From positions 62,001 to 126,000 of the forward strand of contig NZ_BAVQ01000083.1 of NCBI RefSeq assembly GCF_000524475.1: a stretch of 64,000 nt of DNA. The letters run 5' to 3'. Under the pieces are notes generated by a model that saw nothing but the letters and a program-made list of their open reading frames with translations, had not been told where the DNA came from and searched no databases. The DNA is from Tomitella biformata AHU 1821. Its GTDB lineage: Bacteria > Actinomycetota > Actinomycetes > Mycobacteriales > Mycobacteriaceae. The position numbers and the translations under genes are program-made. Shown one piece after another: positions 8,489-20,881 of the stretch (within the stretch, counting starts at the first letter, position 1; each line of letters starts with the position of its first letter).

Positions 8489-8630
8489 GTGGGGAGGGGT
8501 TGGCTAGCGGCAGACGGTATACATGCGCTAGAACTAGCAAGGAAAGTGCCACCCCCAAGTCATAAGCACAGGCGTTCCGCGATGCGGCGCGAGGGTGACC
8601 GCAGACACCACAGGAGGTCGGAGTAGACCC

Positions 8631-9416
8631 ATGCCAAACATTGTCGTACTGATCAAGCAGGTTCCGGACACATGGTCCGAGCGTAAGTTGACCGACGGTG
8701 ACTTCACCCTCGATCGCGAGGCCGCGGATGCGGTGCTCGATGAGATCAACGAGCGTGCGGTCGAAGAGGCCCTCCAGATCAAGGAGGCGCAGGGCGGCGA
8801 GGTCACCGTGCTCACCGCCGGCCCCGATCGCGCGACGGACGCAATCCGCAAGGCGCTGTCGATGGGCGCCGACAAGGCCGTCCACCTCAACGACCCTGCG
8901 CTGCACGGGTCCGACGCGATCCAGACCTCGTACGCGCTCGCCGCGGCGATCGGTCAGATCGAGGGCGTTGAGCTCATCATCGCCGGCAACGAGGCCACGG
9001 ACGGTCGCTCCGGCGCGGTCCCGGCCATCATCGCCGAGTACCTGGGCATCCCCATGCTCACCCACATGCGCGAGCTCAAAGTCGAGGGCGAGTCGATCTC
9101 CGGCGTGCGCGAGACCGACGAGGGCACGTTCGATTTGGTTGCGCCGCTGCCCGCGATCGTGAGCGTCACCGAGAAGATCAACGAGCCGCGCTTCCCCTCC
9201 TTCAAGGGCATTATGGCCGCGAAGAAGAAGGAAGTTCAGACGCTCACCCTGGCTGATATCGGCGTCGAGGCCGAGACGGTCGGTGTCGCGAACGCGATGA
9301 CCACGGTCACCGCGTCTGTCGCGAAGCCGCCGCGCACCGCAGGCGAGAAGATCGCGGACGAGGGCAACGGTGGCGATGACATCGCCAAGTACCTCGTCAG
9401 CCAGAAGATCATCTGA
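8631..9416 (+). CDS. etfB: electron transfer flavoprotein beta subunit
   Basis: The 261-residue protein begins MPNIVVLIKQVPDTW and carries the AMP-binding/ETF-beta signature around AGNEATDGRSGAVP. EtfB pairs with EtfA to accept electrons from acyl-CoA dehydrogenases and pass them to the respiratory chain through ETF-quinone oxidoreductase. The ATG at 8631 is chosen because AGGAGG is present at 8612-8617; a frame starting at 8595 would add 12 unconserved residues. It forms an operon with etfA 43 bases downstream. The mycobacterial equivalent is fixA (Rv3029c). Confidence 0.95.
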   Translation: MPNIVVLIKQVPDTWSERKLTDGDFTLDREAADAVLDEINERAVEEALQIKEAQGGEVTVLTAGPDRATDAIRKALSMGADKAVHLNDPALHGSDAIQTSYALAAAIGQIEGVELIIAGNEATDGRSGAVPAIIAEYLGIPMLTHMRELKVEGESISGVRETDEGTFDLVAPLPAIVSVTEKINEPRFPSFKGIMAAKKKEVQTLTLADIGVEAETVGVANAMTTVTASVAKPPRTAGEKIADEGNGGDDIAKYLVSQKII

Positions 9417-9459
9417 TCGCCCCTCGAGACCACTAGACCAGAACTGGAGATTTGAAGAC

Positions 9460-10419
<960 letters not shown>

Positions 10420-10432
10420 ATCCTTAGCGCCT

Positions 10433-10473
10433 ATCCGGCCCCGTTCCCGTTGTGGAGCGGGGCCGGATTTGTC
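10433..10473 (+). terminator. rho-independent-type terminator after etfA
   Basis: Arms ATCCGGCCCCG (10433-10443) and CGGGGCCGGAT (10458-10468) form a perfect 11-bp stem with a 14-base loop, followed by TTGTCTCT. It ends the etfBA transcript. Confidence 0.8.
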
Positions 10474-10541
10474 TCTCTGCGACTGACATGTGGCGGTAAT
10501 CCCTGTGCCCGCATGCCTTCCCGTCGCTGCGCCCTGAATTC

Positions 10542-10601
10542 CGCAGCCCTTCGTGTGTGCCGCATGTGTTGTAACGCATGCGGCACACACGAAGGGCTGC
10601 G
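10542..10601. repeat. long intergenic palindrome A (25-bp arms, core TGTTGTAACG)
   Basis: Positions 10542-10566 and 10577-10601 are perfect 25-base inverted arms around the 10-base centre TGTTGTAACG. The centre itself can pair GTT with AAC. The arm starts CGCAGCCCTTCG and ends GCCGCATG. It lies between etfA and the convergent nuclease-like gene, downstream of a separate normal terminator, and has no T-tract. Its centre matches that of palindromes at 19.64, 44.64 and 45.79 kb. Confidence 0.9.
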
Positions 10602-10696
10602 ACTTTGCGGACGGTTGGCGCTGGGGTCGACGGTTGGCCTCGCGGCGGGCGACATGGCCGGGGCCTGCTGCGCTGACGGGGTGGAGCCAGCCGGAT

Positions 10697-11632
10697 CTAG
10701 CGCGATGTGGCCGCACGGTCGATGGCGCGGGCGAACCGGTCGGCGATGGCCTGTGGATGCGCGAGATCGCCCCAGGTCCAACGAACCACCTGCCAGCCGA
10801 GGTCTCGGAGCCGGTCCTCACGCCGCTTCTCCTCGAACACCGCGTCGCCGGCGGTCTGCCCTGGACGCAGGTATCGGCCGTACTTGACTTTGCCGTCGAA
10901 CTCTCCAAGCACCTGGTGTCCAGGTAGTGCGAAATCGCTACGACCCACGAGGTTGCCGCGCCCGTCGCGTACCTCGAATTGCAGGTCGAAGACGGGTAGG
11001 CCGAGCTGGCTGAGTATCACTCTGCTGCGGGATTCGCCGGGGCTCTCGCTGCGCCCGTCGAGGAAGGTGACGGTGCTCAGACCCCGTGAGACGCCTTGCC
11101 GCCCACGAAGGTGCAGAAGGCTGCTGGTGACTTCTGGAGGGGTCAGGCCGAGTCGGTGGCACGCATGGTCCCCGGCGACGACTGCTTGTTCGAAGGGCAG
11201 CGTCCGGGCTAGGTCGGCGATGGTCCTGGCCAGCGACACCGCCTGGATGTTGCCGATGCGCACGGTCTCGCCGGGCGGGATGGGCGCGACATGCAGGTGG
11301 GAGCGATTGGTGCGCCGGCCAGCGGAGACATCGCTCCTTGTGACATGGACACGGTTTAGCGGAGTCTGCCAGACGGTGACCCCGTGCAGCACCGCCGCGG
11401 ATTGGTGGCTGACGACGGCGTCCCGGGCAAGGCGAGGCACCGTCGCCTCGACGAGCAGTCGGTGCCGGGAATGCGCTGTTAATCGCTCCTCGAGTTCGGG
11501 GGACAAATAGTGGCCGCGACGGAGCCTGGTCCAGCCATCGCGGGATTGCATCCTCCGCAGGTCGCCGTCCGTGTAGCCGTGTGCCAGCGCCTGGACGCGT
11601 GGCAGGGGGCGTTCATGCTCATTGGTTGCCAT
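10697..11632 (-). CDS. AbiEi-like winged-helix protein with C-terminal PD-(D/E)XK (DUF559-type) domain, copy 1
   Basis: The 311-residue protein has an N-terminal wing-helix region like the AbiEi antitoxin family, with GWTRLRRGHYLSP and AVVSHQSAAVLHG, then ARTIADLARTLPFEQAVVAGD. A C-terminal fold resembles Vsr/DUF559 endonucleases. Candidate catalytic residues are Glu in SPGES, Asp in GRSDF and the D-x-K of EFDGK. It closely resembles the gene at 44691-45647, sharing RSES-GES, GEFDGKVKYG and EDR-RD. No AbiEii nucleotidyltransferase toxin is adjacent, so it is not a complete AbiE pair. DNA binding and cleavage are inferred. The ATG at 11632 begins the conserved region; no good Shine-Dalgarno sequence is visible. 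Confidence 0.78.
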   Translation of the reverse strand: MATNEHERPLPRVQALAHGYTDGDLRRMQSRDGWTRLRRGHYLSPELEERLTAHSRHRLLVEATVPRLARDAVVSHQSAAVLHGVTVWQTPLNRVHVTRSDVSAGRRTNRSHLHVAPIPPGETVRIGNIQAVSLARTIADLARTLPFEQAVVAGDHACHRLGLTPPEVTSSLLHLRGRQGVSRGLSTVTFLDGRSESPGESRSRVILSQLGLPVFDLQFEVRDGRGNLVGRSDFALPGHQVLGEFDGKVKYGRYLRPGQTAGDAVFEEKRREDRLRDLGWQVVRWTWGDLAHPQAIADRFARAIDRAATSR

Positions 11633-11683
11633 GGATCGATGATGGCCGCAGAGGCCGACGGAATTGGGTCCGAAACAGTTGCC

Positions 11684-11693
11684 CTGTGGACAG
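11684..11693 (-). promoter_or_regulatory. CTGTGGACAG motif upstream of nuclease-like gene 1
   Basis: CTGTGGACAG begins 52 bases before the start of the minus-strand gene. A near-identical CTGTGGATAG lies 67 bases before the start of its paralogue at 45647. The shared placement suggests a regulatory or ancestral element. It also resembles a DnaA box with one mismatch, so chance is possible. Confidence 0.35.
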
Positions 11694-11755
11694 TTCTTCC
11701 GGCTATGCACAGTGCGCATTGAGGGGATTGACCAGCTCGCAGTCCTACTGGTAGA

Positions 11756-11779
11756 ACGCAGCCTCTGCAGGGGCTGCGT
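11756..11779. repeat. short inverted repeat in the gap upstream of nuclease-like gene 1
   Basis: ACGCAGCC (11756-11763) and GGCTGCGT (11772-11779) form a perfect 8-bp hairpin in the 290-base divergent gap. The arm end CGCAGCC is the same as the outer arm of palindrome A on the other side of the gene, so it may be a degraded partner. Little else is recognisable in this gap. Confidence 0.4.
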
Positions 11780-11922
11780 ATCGCGAGAAGGCCTGCGGAT
11801 GGGAGGGCGCGAGGAGGGCGTGAGGGGCAGCGAAGGAGGGCCCGGCGGATGTTCACCGAAACTGCACGCATTGGCCACCGCAGCGTCTTTGTCGCGCCTT
11901 GTGCGGTTGATAGACCTTGCGT

Positions 11923-12747
11923 ATGACAACTTCGCAGGTCATCGAATGTCATCAACCCATCCTTCACATCGAGCGCCCGCAGCCGCGCTACTCCCTGCTG
12001 GTCTCCGCAGACCGCGTCCACCGCGAGGCGGCCCAGCGACTCCGCTACCAGGTCTTCGCCAGCGAGCCGGGCTTCACGATCCCGCATTCTGCGGACGCGC
12101 TGGACGCGGACCACTATGACGAGTTCTGCGATCACATCCTGGTGCGGGAGAACGCCACCGACGAGATCGTCGGCTGCTACCGGATGCTCCCGCCCGACGC
12201 CGCCGTCGCCGCTGGCGGCTACTACACCGCCACCGAGTTCGATCTCAGCGCGCTGGACCCGGCACATAACCGGATCGTCGAGATGGGGCGGGCGGTCGTC
12301 GCCCCCGCCCACCGCAGCGGCACGGTGCTGTCAATGATGTGGTCTGGCATCCTTGCCTACCTGGAGCTTGCCGGCCATAGCCAGGTGATGGGGGCCGTGT
12401 CGGTGCCGATCGCTGGGCCCCTGGGCCAAGAGCCGGCTGCGAATGTCCGGGCGGTGCGGGACTTCGCACTGGCCAAGCATGCGAACCCAGCCGGCCAGCG
12501 CGTCGTGCCCCGCAACCCGGTGGTGATCGATGGTCGTGCGCTCGACGACATCAGCGCCTCGCCGCGGCCGCAAATACCTCCACTGCTGCGCGGATACCTG
12601 CGGATGGGCGCGACAATCTGCGGCGAGCCTGCTCACGACCCGGACTTCGGGGTGGCGGACTTCTTCGCGCTCCAGAGCCTGGCCGGGGCGAACCGCCGCT
12701 ATCTGGACCGGCTGCGCTCGGCCGCATCGAAGGTGGAGGCGGCATGA
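11923..12747 (+). CDS. GNAT-fold N-acyltransferase, OlsB-like (Rv3027c-like)
   Basis: This 274-residue protein resembles the autoinducer-synthase/hemolysin-like GNAT family. Conserved blocks are AAQRLRYQVFASEPGF, EIVGCYRML and NRIVEMGRAVVAPAHR, a substrate- and acyl-CoA-binding region. Family members such as OlsB N-acylate ornithine or related amino acids with a 3-hydroxy fatty acyl group. The gene overlaps an HX4D O-acyltransferase (ATGA), which mirrors an OlsB-OlsA pair, so an amino-acid-containing lipid is a reasonable inference. Ornithine is not proven as substrate. The ATG at 11923 is preferred over a TTG two codons earlier. Confidence 0.75.
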   Translation: MTTSQVIECHQPILHIERPQPRYSLLVSADRVHREAAQRLRYQVFASEPGFTIPHSADALDADHYDEFCDHILVRENATDEIVGCYRMLPPDAAVAAGGYYTATEFDLSALDPAHNRIVEMGRAVVAPAHRSGTVLSMMWSGILAYLELAGHSQVMGAVSVPIAGPLGQEPAANVRAVRDFALAKHANPAGQRVVPRNPVVIDGRALDDISASPRPQIPPLLRGYLRMGATICGEPAHDPDFGVADFFALQSLAGANRRYLDRLRSAASKVEAA

Positions 12748-13535
12748 GCTGGGTCCCGACAAGCCCGTGCGACGCAGGGTGTCTGCCCCCGCAGGCCCCG
12801 ACGGTCGGTATGGGCGCAACGACGGCGAGGGCCGCGGTGATCGGCCTTGCGGTGCTGACAGCGCCGATTCTGGCGACCCGTTCTCTGACGATGCGGCAGC
12901 GCTATGCGCGCACGGTCCTGCGCTGTCTGGGGGTGCGGGCCCAGGTGCAAGACGAGCGTCTTCAGCGGGAGCCGGGCGGGGTGCTGATGGTGGCCGGGCA
13001 CGTGTCGTGGATCGACGTGCTGGTGCTCTCGGCCGTCGCGCCGTCGAGCTTCGTCGCCCGCGCGGACATGCTGGACTGGGGGCTGCTCGGGAGGCTGGCC
13101 CGGCGGATGCGGATCATCCCCATCGACCGGGCGAATCTGCGGGCACTCCCGGACACCGTCGGCGTGGTGCGGGACCGGCTCGCGGCAGGTCAGATTGTCG
13201 CCGCCTTCCCGGAGGCCACCACCTGGTGCGGGCGGGCCTACGGCAGGTTGCGGCCGGCGATGTTCCAGGCGGCGGTCGACGCGCAGTGCCCGGCGCAGCC
13301 CGTCGGGATCCGGTATGAGGACGAGCGCGGCGAGCTGTGCACGGGCCCCTGCTTCGTGGGCGCGGAGACGATGGGCGCGTCGATCCTTCGGTCGCTGCGC
13401 CAACGCGGGATAGTCGCCAGGGTGCGGCTGGCCCCGCTGGAGGAGCCTGGGCTTTGCCGGCGCGACCTCGCCCGGCGGTGTGAGGAGGCGGTGCGGGAGA
13501 CCCGTCAGGTGACTAGCCTCGCAGCCGTCGCCTGA
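12744..13535 (+). CDS. PlsC-type lysophospholipid/O-acyltransferase (Rv3026c-like)
   Basis: This 263-residue membrane-associated acyltransferase has a hydrophobic N-terminal segment ([15 protein letters not shown]) and the catalytic HX4D motif in GHVSWID. It also has the substrate-binding block FPEATTW, a variant of the usual FPEGTRS, and PVGIRYED near the end. The family moves an acyl chain onto the free hydroxyl of lysophosphatidate or of a lyso-ornithine-type lipid. The ATGA overlap with the GNAT acyltransferase indicates coupled translation and a two-step acylation pathway. Confidence 0.82.
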   Translation: MSWVPTSPCDAGCLPPQAPTVGMGATTARAAVIGLAVLTAPILATRSLTMRQRYARTVLRCLGVRAQVQDERLQREPGGVLMVAGHVSWIDVLVLSAVAPSSFVARADMLDWGLLGRLARRMRIIPIDRANLRALPDTVGVVRDRLAAGQIVAAFPEATTWCGRAYGRLRPAMFQAAVDAQCPAQPVGIRYEDERGELCTGPCFVGAETMGASILRSLRQRGIVARVRLAPLEEPGLCRRDLARRCEEAVRETRQVTSLAAVA

Positions 13536-13590
13536 GTCGAACCCGGCCCACGGTGGCGCTTGGCGGTACCACGGCTATCCTGGCTGGACC

Positions 13591-14817
13591 ATGATTTCGC
13601 CCCAATCCAACCCGGCCTATCTAGATCACGCCGCGACCACCCCGATGCGCCGTAGCGCGATCGACGCGATGACCGAGGTGTTCACCACCGTCGGCAACGC
13701 GTCGTCCCTGCATGGCTCCGGCCGCGCGGCGCGCCGCCGGGTCGAGGAGTCGCGCGAGGCGATCGCGGCGCTGCTCGGCGCGCGGCCCTCGGAGGTCATC
13801 TTCACCGGTGGCGGCACCGAGTCCGACAACCTTGCGGTCAAGGGCATCTTCTGGGCCCGGCGCGACGCGGACCCGGCGCACACCCGGATCATCGCGGGGG
13901 CGACAGAGCACCACGCTGTGCTCGACGCCGTCGAATGGCTGGTGGCACACGAGGGCGCGGAGGTCAGCTGGCTGCCCGTGGACTCGACGGGGCGGGTGCG
14001 GCCGGAGGTGCTGCGCGCGGAACTCGAGCGCCACCGCGGCCATGTCGCGCTGGTCACCGTGATGTGGGCCAACAACGAGATCGGCACGGTCATGCCCATC
14101 CTCGATATCGCCGCTATCGCCGCCGAATTTGACGTGCCGCTGCACACCGACGCGATTCAGGCCGTCGGGCAGGTGCCGGTGGATTTCACCATCCCGGGGC
14201 TGTCCGCACTGAGCCTGACCGCGCACAAGTTCGGCGGACCGCATGGCGTGGGCGCGCTGCTGCTGCGCCGCGATGTCGTGTGCGTGCCGCTGCTGCACGG
14301 CGGCGGGCATGAGCGGGACGTGCGCTCCGGCACCGCCGATGTGGCCGCGCTGGTGGGGATGGCTGTCTCTCTGGCGGAGGCTGTCGCCGAGGAGCCCACG
14401 CGGGGACGGGAATTGGCGACGCTGCGGGACCGTCTGATCGACGGGGTCCAGGAGCTTGCGCCCGACGCGATCTTGAACGGCGGCGGCGACCGACTGCCCG
14501 GCAACGCGCACTTCACATTCCCGGGCTGTGAGGGCGACTCGCTGCTGATGCTGCTCGATGCGGCTGGCGTCGAATGCTCCACGGGATCGGCGTGCACCGC
14601 CGGGGTGCCGCAGGCCAGCCACGTGCTGATCGCCATGGGCGTGGACCCATCGGTGGCGCGCGGCGCGCTGCGCTTCTCACTGGGACACACCTCCACCACG
14701 GAAGAGGTGGACCGGCTCTTGGCGGCGCTGCCACAGGTGCTGGCGCGCTCACGGGCGGCGGGCATGGCGGGCGGCGGACGATTGAATCAGGAACTTGCGA
14801 AGGGAATGTCACGATGA
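13591..14817 (+). CDS. iscS: cysteine desulfurase (IscS/NifS family)
   Basis: The 408-residue PLP enzyme has its cofactor lysine at 213 in [15 protein letters not shown]-ring Asp187 in [10 protein letters not shown], and the persulfide-forming Cys335 in STGSACTAG. It takes sulfur from cysteine for tRNA thiolation and iron-sulfur clusters. The gene overlaps mnmA (ATGA), so its likeliest partner here is the tRNA 2-thiouridylase. A -10-like TATCCT at 13576-13581 lies nine bases before the ATG and there is no Shine-Dalgarno sequence, which suggests a nearly leaderless mRNA. The equivalent is Rv3025c. Confidence 0.95.
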   Translation: MISPQSNPAYLDHAATTPMRRSAIDAMTEVFTTVGNASSLHGSGRAARRRVEESREAIAALLGARPSEVIFTGGGTESDNLAVKGIFWARRDADPAHTRIIAGATEHHAVLDAVEWLVAHEGAEVSWLPVDSTGRVRPEVLRAELERHRGHVALVTVMWANNEIGTVMPILDIAAIAAEFDVPLHTDAIQAVGQVPVDFTIPGLSALSLTAHKFGGPHGVGALLLRRDVVCVPLLHGGGHERDVRSGTADVAALVGMAVSLAEAVAEEPTRGRELATLRDRLIDGVQELAPDAILNGGGDRLPGNAHFTFPGCEGDSLLMLLDAAGVECSTGSACTAGVPQASHVLIAMGVDPSVARGALRFSLGHTSTTEEVDRLLAALPQVLARSRAAGMAGGGRLNQELAKGMSR

Positions 14818-15893
14818 GGGTGTTGGCGGCGATGAGTGGCGGCGTCGACTCCGCGGTGGCGGCGGCGCGCGCGGTTGAGGCCGGGCACGACGTCGTGGGC
14901 GTGCACCTCGCGCTGTCCACGGCGCCGGGCACCCTGCGCACCGGCTCGCGCGGCTGCTGCTCCAAGGAGGACGCGGGCGACGCGCAGCGGGCGGCGGACA
15001 TGCTCGGCATCCCGTTTTACGTCTGGGACTTCGCGGAGCGGTTCAAGGAGGACGTGATCGACGATTTCGTCGAGTCCTACGCCGCCGGCGAGACCCCCAA
15101 CCCGTGCCTGCGCTGCAACGAGAAGATCAAGTTCACCGCGCTCGCGGACCGGGCGATGGCGCTGGGCTTCGACGCGATCGCCACCGGGCACTACGCCAGG
15201 CTTGAGGACGGCGTGCTGCGCCGGGCCGTCGATCCGGACAAGGACCAGTCCTACGTCCTGGGCGTGCTCACAGCCGAGCAGCTCTCGCGGGCGATGTTCC
15301 CCATCGGCGACACTCCCAAGCCCGCTATCCGCGAGGAGGCCGCCGCTCGGGGCCTGGCCGTCGCGAACAAGCCCGACAGCCACGACATCTGCTTCATCCC
15401 CACCGGCGACACAAAGGCGTTCCTCGGCGCGAAGATCGGCATCCGGCCGGGCGCCGTCGTGGACTCGAGCTCCGGCGCGGTCCTCGCCGAGCACGACGGC
15501 GTCCACGGCTTTACGATCGGCCAGCGCAAGGGCCTCGGCATCGAGGGCCCCGCGGCGGACGGTCAGCCGCGCTACGTCACTGGCATCGAGTCCGCCACGG
15601 GCACAGTGACGGTGGGGCCCATCGAGGATCTGCAGATCCGCTCGATCACCGCCCGTGACCCGAAATGGTGCTCCATCGCGGAGCCGACGGAGCCGTTTGA
15701 TTGCATCGTGCAGGTCCGCGCCCACGGCGGGCTCTCACCGGCCCGCGCCGAGCTGCGAGATGGCGAACTGCACCTGGAACTATCCGAGCCGCTGACCGGT
15801 GTCGCGCGCGGGCAGGCCGCGGTGCTCTACCGGCCCGACGCCGAAGCCGGCGACGTGGTGCTCGGCAGCGGCACTATCTCCGGAGCGCAATAA
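14814..15893 (+). CDS. mnmA: tRNA-specific 2-thiouridylase MnmA
   Basis: The 359-residue protein has the PP-loop SGGVDS (8-13), which adenylates U34. One catalytic Cys is in [12 protein letters not shown] and the second is in SHDICFIP, after the KDQSYVLG segment. It makes 2-thiouridine at the wobble base of tRNA-Lys, -Glu and -Gln. It is coupled to iscS, the sulfur donor. The ATG at 14814 overlaps the iscS stop. Confidence 0.96.
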   Translation: MRVLAAMSGGVDSAVAAARAVEAGHDVVGVHLALSTAPGTLRTGSRGCCSKEDAGDAQRAADMLGIPFYVWDFAERFKEDVIDDFVESYAAGETPNPCLRCNEKIKFTALADRAMALGFDAIATGHYARLEDGVLRRAVDPDKDQSYVLGVLTAEQLSRAMFPIGDTPKPAIREEAAARGLAVANKPDSHDICFIPTGDTKAFLGAKIGIRPGAVVDSSSGAVLAEHDGVHGFTIGQRKGLGIEGPAADGQPRYVTGIESATGTVTVGPIEDLQIRSITARDPKWCSIAEPTEPFDCIVQVRAHGGLSPARAELRDGELHLELSEPLTGVARGQAAVLYRPDAEAGDVVLGSGTISGAQ

Positions 15894-15895
15894 CC

Positions 15896-16954
15896 TTGGC
15901 AGACAAAAGTTTTCCCGGCGGCACGGCCACCGGCATCGGCTCCTGGCCGGGCGAGGACGCGCACGAGGCGGCCGCGATCGTGGCAGGCGAGTTCGAGGTC
16001 CTCTCGCACCTGGTGGAGCTGCCCGGGCGAGGCCTCGGGGCGGACCTGATCGGCCGCACCGCCGCGCTCTTGGTGGACCTGCCCATCGACATCTCCACCA
16101 CCGGCTACAAGCTGTCGGACCGACCCAGCAGCGTGGGCCGGCGCGCGCAGGCGCACCTGACCCGCGACCTCGACATCATGGAGGAGGTCTGGGACAAGAA
16201 GGGCCTCCTCGGCTCTGAGCGGACAGTCAAGGCGCAGCTGGCGGGTCCCGTGACGCTGGCCGCGGAGCTTGAGCTGCGCAACGGCCGTCGCGTCCTCACC
16301 GATCGCGGCGCGGTCCGCGACCTCACGGACTCCCTGGCGGAGGGCGTGCGCGGACATCTCGCGGACCTGCGCCGCCGCCTCGGCGTGGACGTGGTGCTCC
16401 AGCTCGACGAGCCGCAGCTGCCCGCCGCGCTGGCCGGCGCGATCCCGGGCCCCAGCCGCTTCGACCCCGTCCGTGAGATCCCCGGCCCTGAGGCGCTAGA
16501 GCTCATCCAGATCATTACGGATGCCGCCGCGGTGCCCGTCGGTGTGCACTGCTGCGGTGACAAGATGCCGCTGGAGCTGTTGCGGCGCAGTGAAATTCAG
16601 GCCCTGTTCCTCGACGTGACGACCGTGCGGCAGCGTGACTTCGACCACCTCGGCGAGTGGCTGCAGTCCGGCCGCGCGCTGGCCCTGGGGCTGGTGCCGT
16701 CGACCGCGCCGCTCGAGCTCGACGAGAAGACCGGCGATTGGGTCCCGGCGCGCGAGCCCGACTGGCGCGAGCTGGCCGACCCCGCGCTGCGGCTCGTCGA
16801 CCATCTGGGCTTTCCCCGCGAGATCCTGGCCGCCCAGATTATGGTGACGCCCGCGTGCGGCCTGGCCGGGGCAGACCCGCAGTGGGCGCGTCGGGCAGTG
16901 GCCCTGGCGACTCGGATCGCCGCAGAGTTCGCGGGGGACCCGGACGCGCTGTGA
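15896..16954 (+). CDS. MetE/UroD-like cobalamin-independent methionine synthase-type protein (Rv3015c-like)
   Basis: The 352-residue protein corresponds to only the C-terminal catalytic half of MetE (full MetE is about 750 residues). Zinc-ligand candidates are His218 and Cys220 in GVHCCGDKM and the Cys in VTPACGLAG. A corrinoid-independent methyltransferase activity is likely, but the methyl donor and acceptor are unknown. The TTG at 15896, two bases after the mnmA stop and ten after GGAG, is chosen because the frame upstream runs through mnmA. Confidence 0.78.
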   Translation: MADKSFPGGTATGIGSWPGEDAHEAAAIVAGEFEVLSHLVELPGRGLGADLIGRTAALLVDLPIDISTTGYKLSDRPSSVGRRAQAHLTRDLDIMEEVWDKKGLLGSERTVKAQLAGPVTLAAELELRNGRRVLTDRGAVRDLTDSLAEGVRGHLADLRRRLGVDVVLQLDEPQLPAALAGAIPGPSRFDPVREIPGPEALELIQIITDAAAVPVGVHCCGDKMPLELLRRSEIQALFLDVTTVRQRDFDHLGEWLQSGRALALGLVPSTAPLELDEKTGDWVPAREPDWRELADPALRLVDHLGFPREILAAQIMVTPACGLAGADPQWARRAVALATRIAAEFAGDPDAL

Positions 16955-16977
16955 ACCAAGGGTGCCGCGGGATCGGA

Positions 16978-19586
<2,609 letters not shown>

Positions 19587-19607
19587 GCCCGGCCGCCGCT
19601 CCCGTCT

Positions 19608-19667
19608 CGCTGACGCATCGTGACCTCGCCCCCGTTGCAACGTCAGCGAGGTCACGATGGATCAGCG
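19608..19667. repeat. long intergenic palindrome B (core CGTTGCAACG)
   Basis: The inner arms 19616-19629 and 19646-19659 (CATCGTGACCTCGC and its complement) are perfect over 14 bases. Outer arms CGCTGA/TCAGCG extend it with two mismatches. The 16-base centre is CCCCGTTGCAACGTCA, almost identical to that of palindrome D (one base differs). It lies between the convergent GNAT and ACT genes. Confidence 0.88.
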
Positions 19668-19689
19668 AGGCCGCGAGATAGGGCAGGAC

Positions 19690-20340
19690 CTACTTCAGCA
19701 CCGTCGCCAAGATCCCGCTGACGTAGCCGAGGCGGGCGATCTCCGCCGGGCGGAACTGGGGATCGCCGTTGCGGCCGAGCAGCAGGATGCGGCCGCTATC
19801 GCCGAGGGGCGCGGCCGCCAGCTGGATATCGCTCTGCCGCCAGGACTCAGGCAGCCACTCGGCCTCTGAGTCGAGGGCCACGGGCCTGGAGCAGTGGACG
19901 CCGAGGGGCTCGCTCGGCCAGGTCTCTGGGGTGCCGGAACTGGCGGCGAGGTGCGCGGCCGTCCCGTCTGCCCCGTCGATCACCACCGCCCAGTGCACCT
20001 GCAGCGCGCGGGGCAGGCCGTTGGCGAGCACCTGTAGGCGGTCGTGGCGGGCGACGGCGACCGCATCGATCAGCGCCAACTCCAGGTGGGTGTCCAGGGA
20101 TCCGGTGAAGGGGCGCACGGCGTCGACATACGTGTCGTCGAGCGCCTCTGCCGCGGTGATGAGGGTGTCCGGCAGCGCGCCGTTGGGCATCTCCACGACA
20201 ATGTCGTCAACGGCGTAGCCGCCGCCGCGCTCGACCACATCGAGGGAGAGTATGTCCGCGCCCACCTCGGCGAGCGCCAGCGCCAACATGCCGAGGCTGC
20301 CGGGTCGATCGGGCAGGATCACACGAAGCAGGTAGGACAC
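19690..20340 (-). CDS. ACT-domain protein (Rv3013-like)
   Basis: The 216-residue protein opens with an ACT domain (SYLLRVILPDRPGSLGMLALALAEVGADILSLDV) of the small-ligand regulatory type that usually binds amino acids. It is followed by a less conserved C-terminal domain. The mycobacterial counterpart also lies between ligA and gatC. A regulatory role in amino acid metabolism is inferred; the ligand is unknown. The GTG at 20340 is preceded closely by AGGAGG and gives the family's length; earlier starts would add unconserved residues. Confidence 0.8.
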   Translation of the reverse strand: MSYLLRVILPDRPGSLGMLALALAEVGADILSLDVVERGGGYAVDDIVVEMPNGALPDTLITAAEALDDTYVDAVRPFTGSLDTHLELALIDAVAVARHDRLQVLANGLPRALQVHWAVVIDGADGTAAHLAASSGTPETWPSEPLGVHCSRPVALDSEAEWLPESWRQSDIQLAAAPLGDSGRILLLGRNGDPQFRPAEIARLGYVSGILATVLK

Positions 20341-20549
20341 GAAGCCTCCTAGTAGTTGTTTGCCACGCCCGAGGGCTCTGCGCCCCGTCGAGACCATTGT
20401 GTCACCGGGGCGCCACACGTGTCGGCGTGCCGATGGCGGGCATCCTGGCTAACGGTGATCGTGCGGGAGCCTTTAGGGTTGAGGGCGATGCCGCGCGCTG
20501 ATTGGGCCGCGGCGGCTGACTTAAGCAGTAAACAAGGCAGTACCACCCA

Positions 20550-20566
20550 GGCCGCGTCACGCGGCC
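20550..20566 (+). promoter_or_regulatory. stem-loop in the gatC leader
   Basis: GGCCGCG-TCA-CGCGGCC is a perfect 7-bp stem with a 3-base loop, placed just before the gatC Shine-Dalgarno sequence (AAAGGGG). It may limit translation initiation or be incidental. Beyond possible promoter sequence, nothing else is recognisable in the 241-base gap. Confidence 0.35.
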
Positions 20567-20581
20567 GGAAAGGGGCACTCG

Positions 20582-20881
20582 GTGCCTGACATCTCCAGGG
20601 ACGAGGTCGCTCACCTCGCTCGACTCTCGCATCTCGATGTGACGGAGGCGGAGCTCGATGAGTTCGCCGCGCAGCTGGACACGATCCTCGGCTTCGTCAA
20701 GACCGTCTCCGAGGTGAACACCGACGACGTGCCCGCCATGGCGAATCTCACTGGCGTGGTGAATGTGGTGCGCCCCGACGTCGTCGTCCCCGGGCTGACC
20801 CCCGCGCAGGCCCTCGCCGGCGCGCCTGCCACCGAAGACACCCGTTTCGTCGCCCCGCAGATCCTGGGAGAAGAGCAGTGA
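20582..20881 (+). CDS. gatC: Asp/Glu-tRNA amidotransferase subunit C
   Basis: The 99-residue protein starts [22 protein letters not shown], the GatC signature, and ends in the FVAPQILGE segment that threads between GatA and GatB. It stabilises the GatCAB complex, which converts Glu-tRNA-Gln to Gln-tRNA-Gln (and Asp-tRNA-Asn where needed). The GTG start follows AAAGGGG, and the stop overlaps gatA (GTGA). gatB lies 7 kb downstream in the same window. Confidence 0.95.
   Translation: MPDISRDEVAHLARLSHLDVTEAELDEFAAQLDTILGFVKTVSEVNTDDVPAMANLTGVVNVVRPDVVVPGLTPAQALAGAPATEDTRFVAPQILGEEQ

Noticed and set aside
10697-11632. Complete type IV AbiE toxin-antitoxin system
   Set aside because: Only the AbiEi-like protein is present here and at 44691-45647; no AbiEii-type nucleotidyltransferase gene is adjacent in either place.
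15701-15895. Upstream extension of the MetE-like frame through the end of mnmA
   Set aside because: The extra 65 codons lie in another frame of mnmA and show no family similarity; the TTG at 15896 has a ribosome-binding site.
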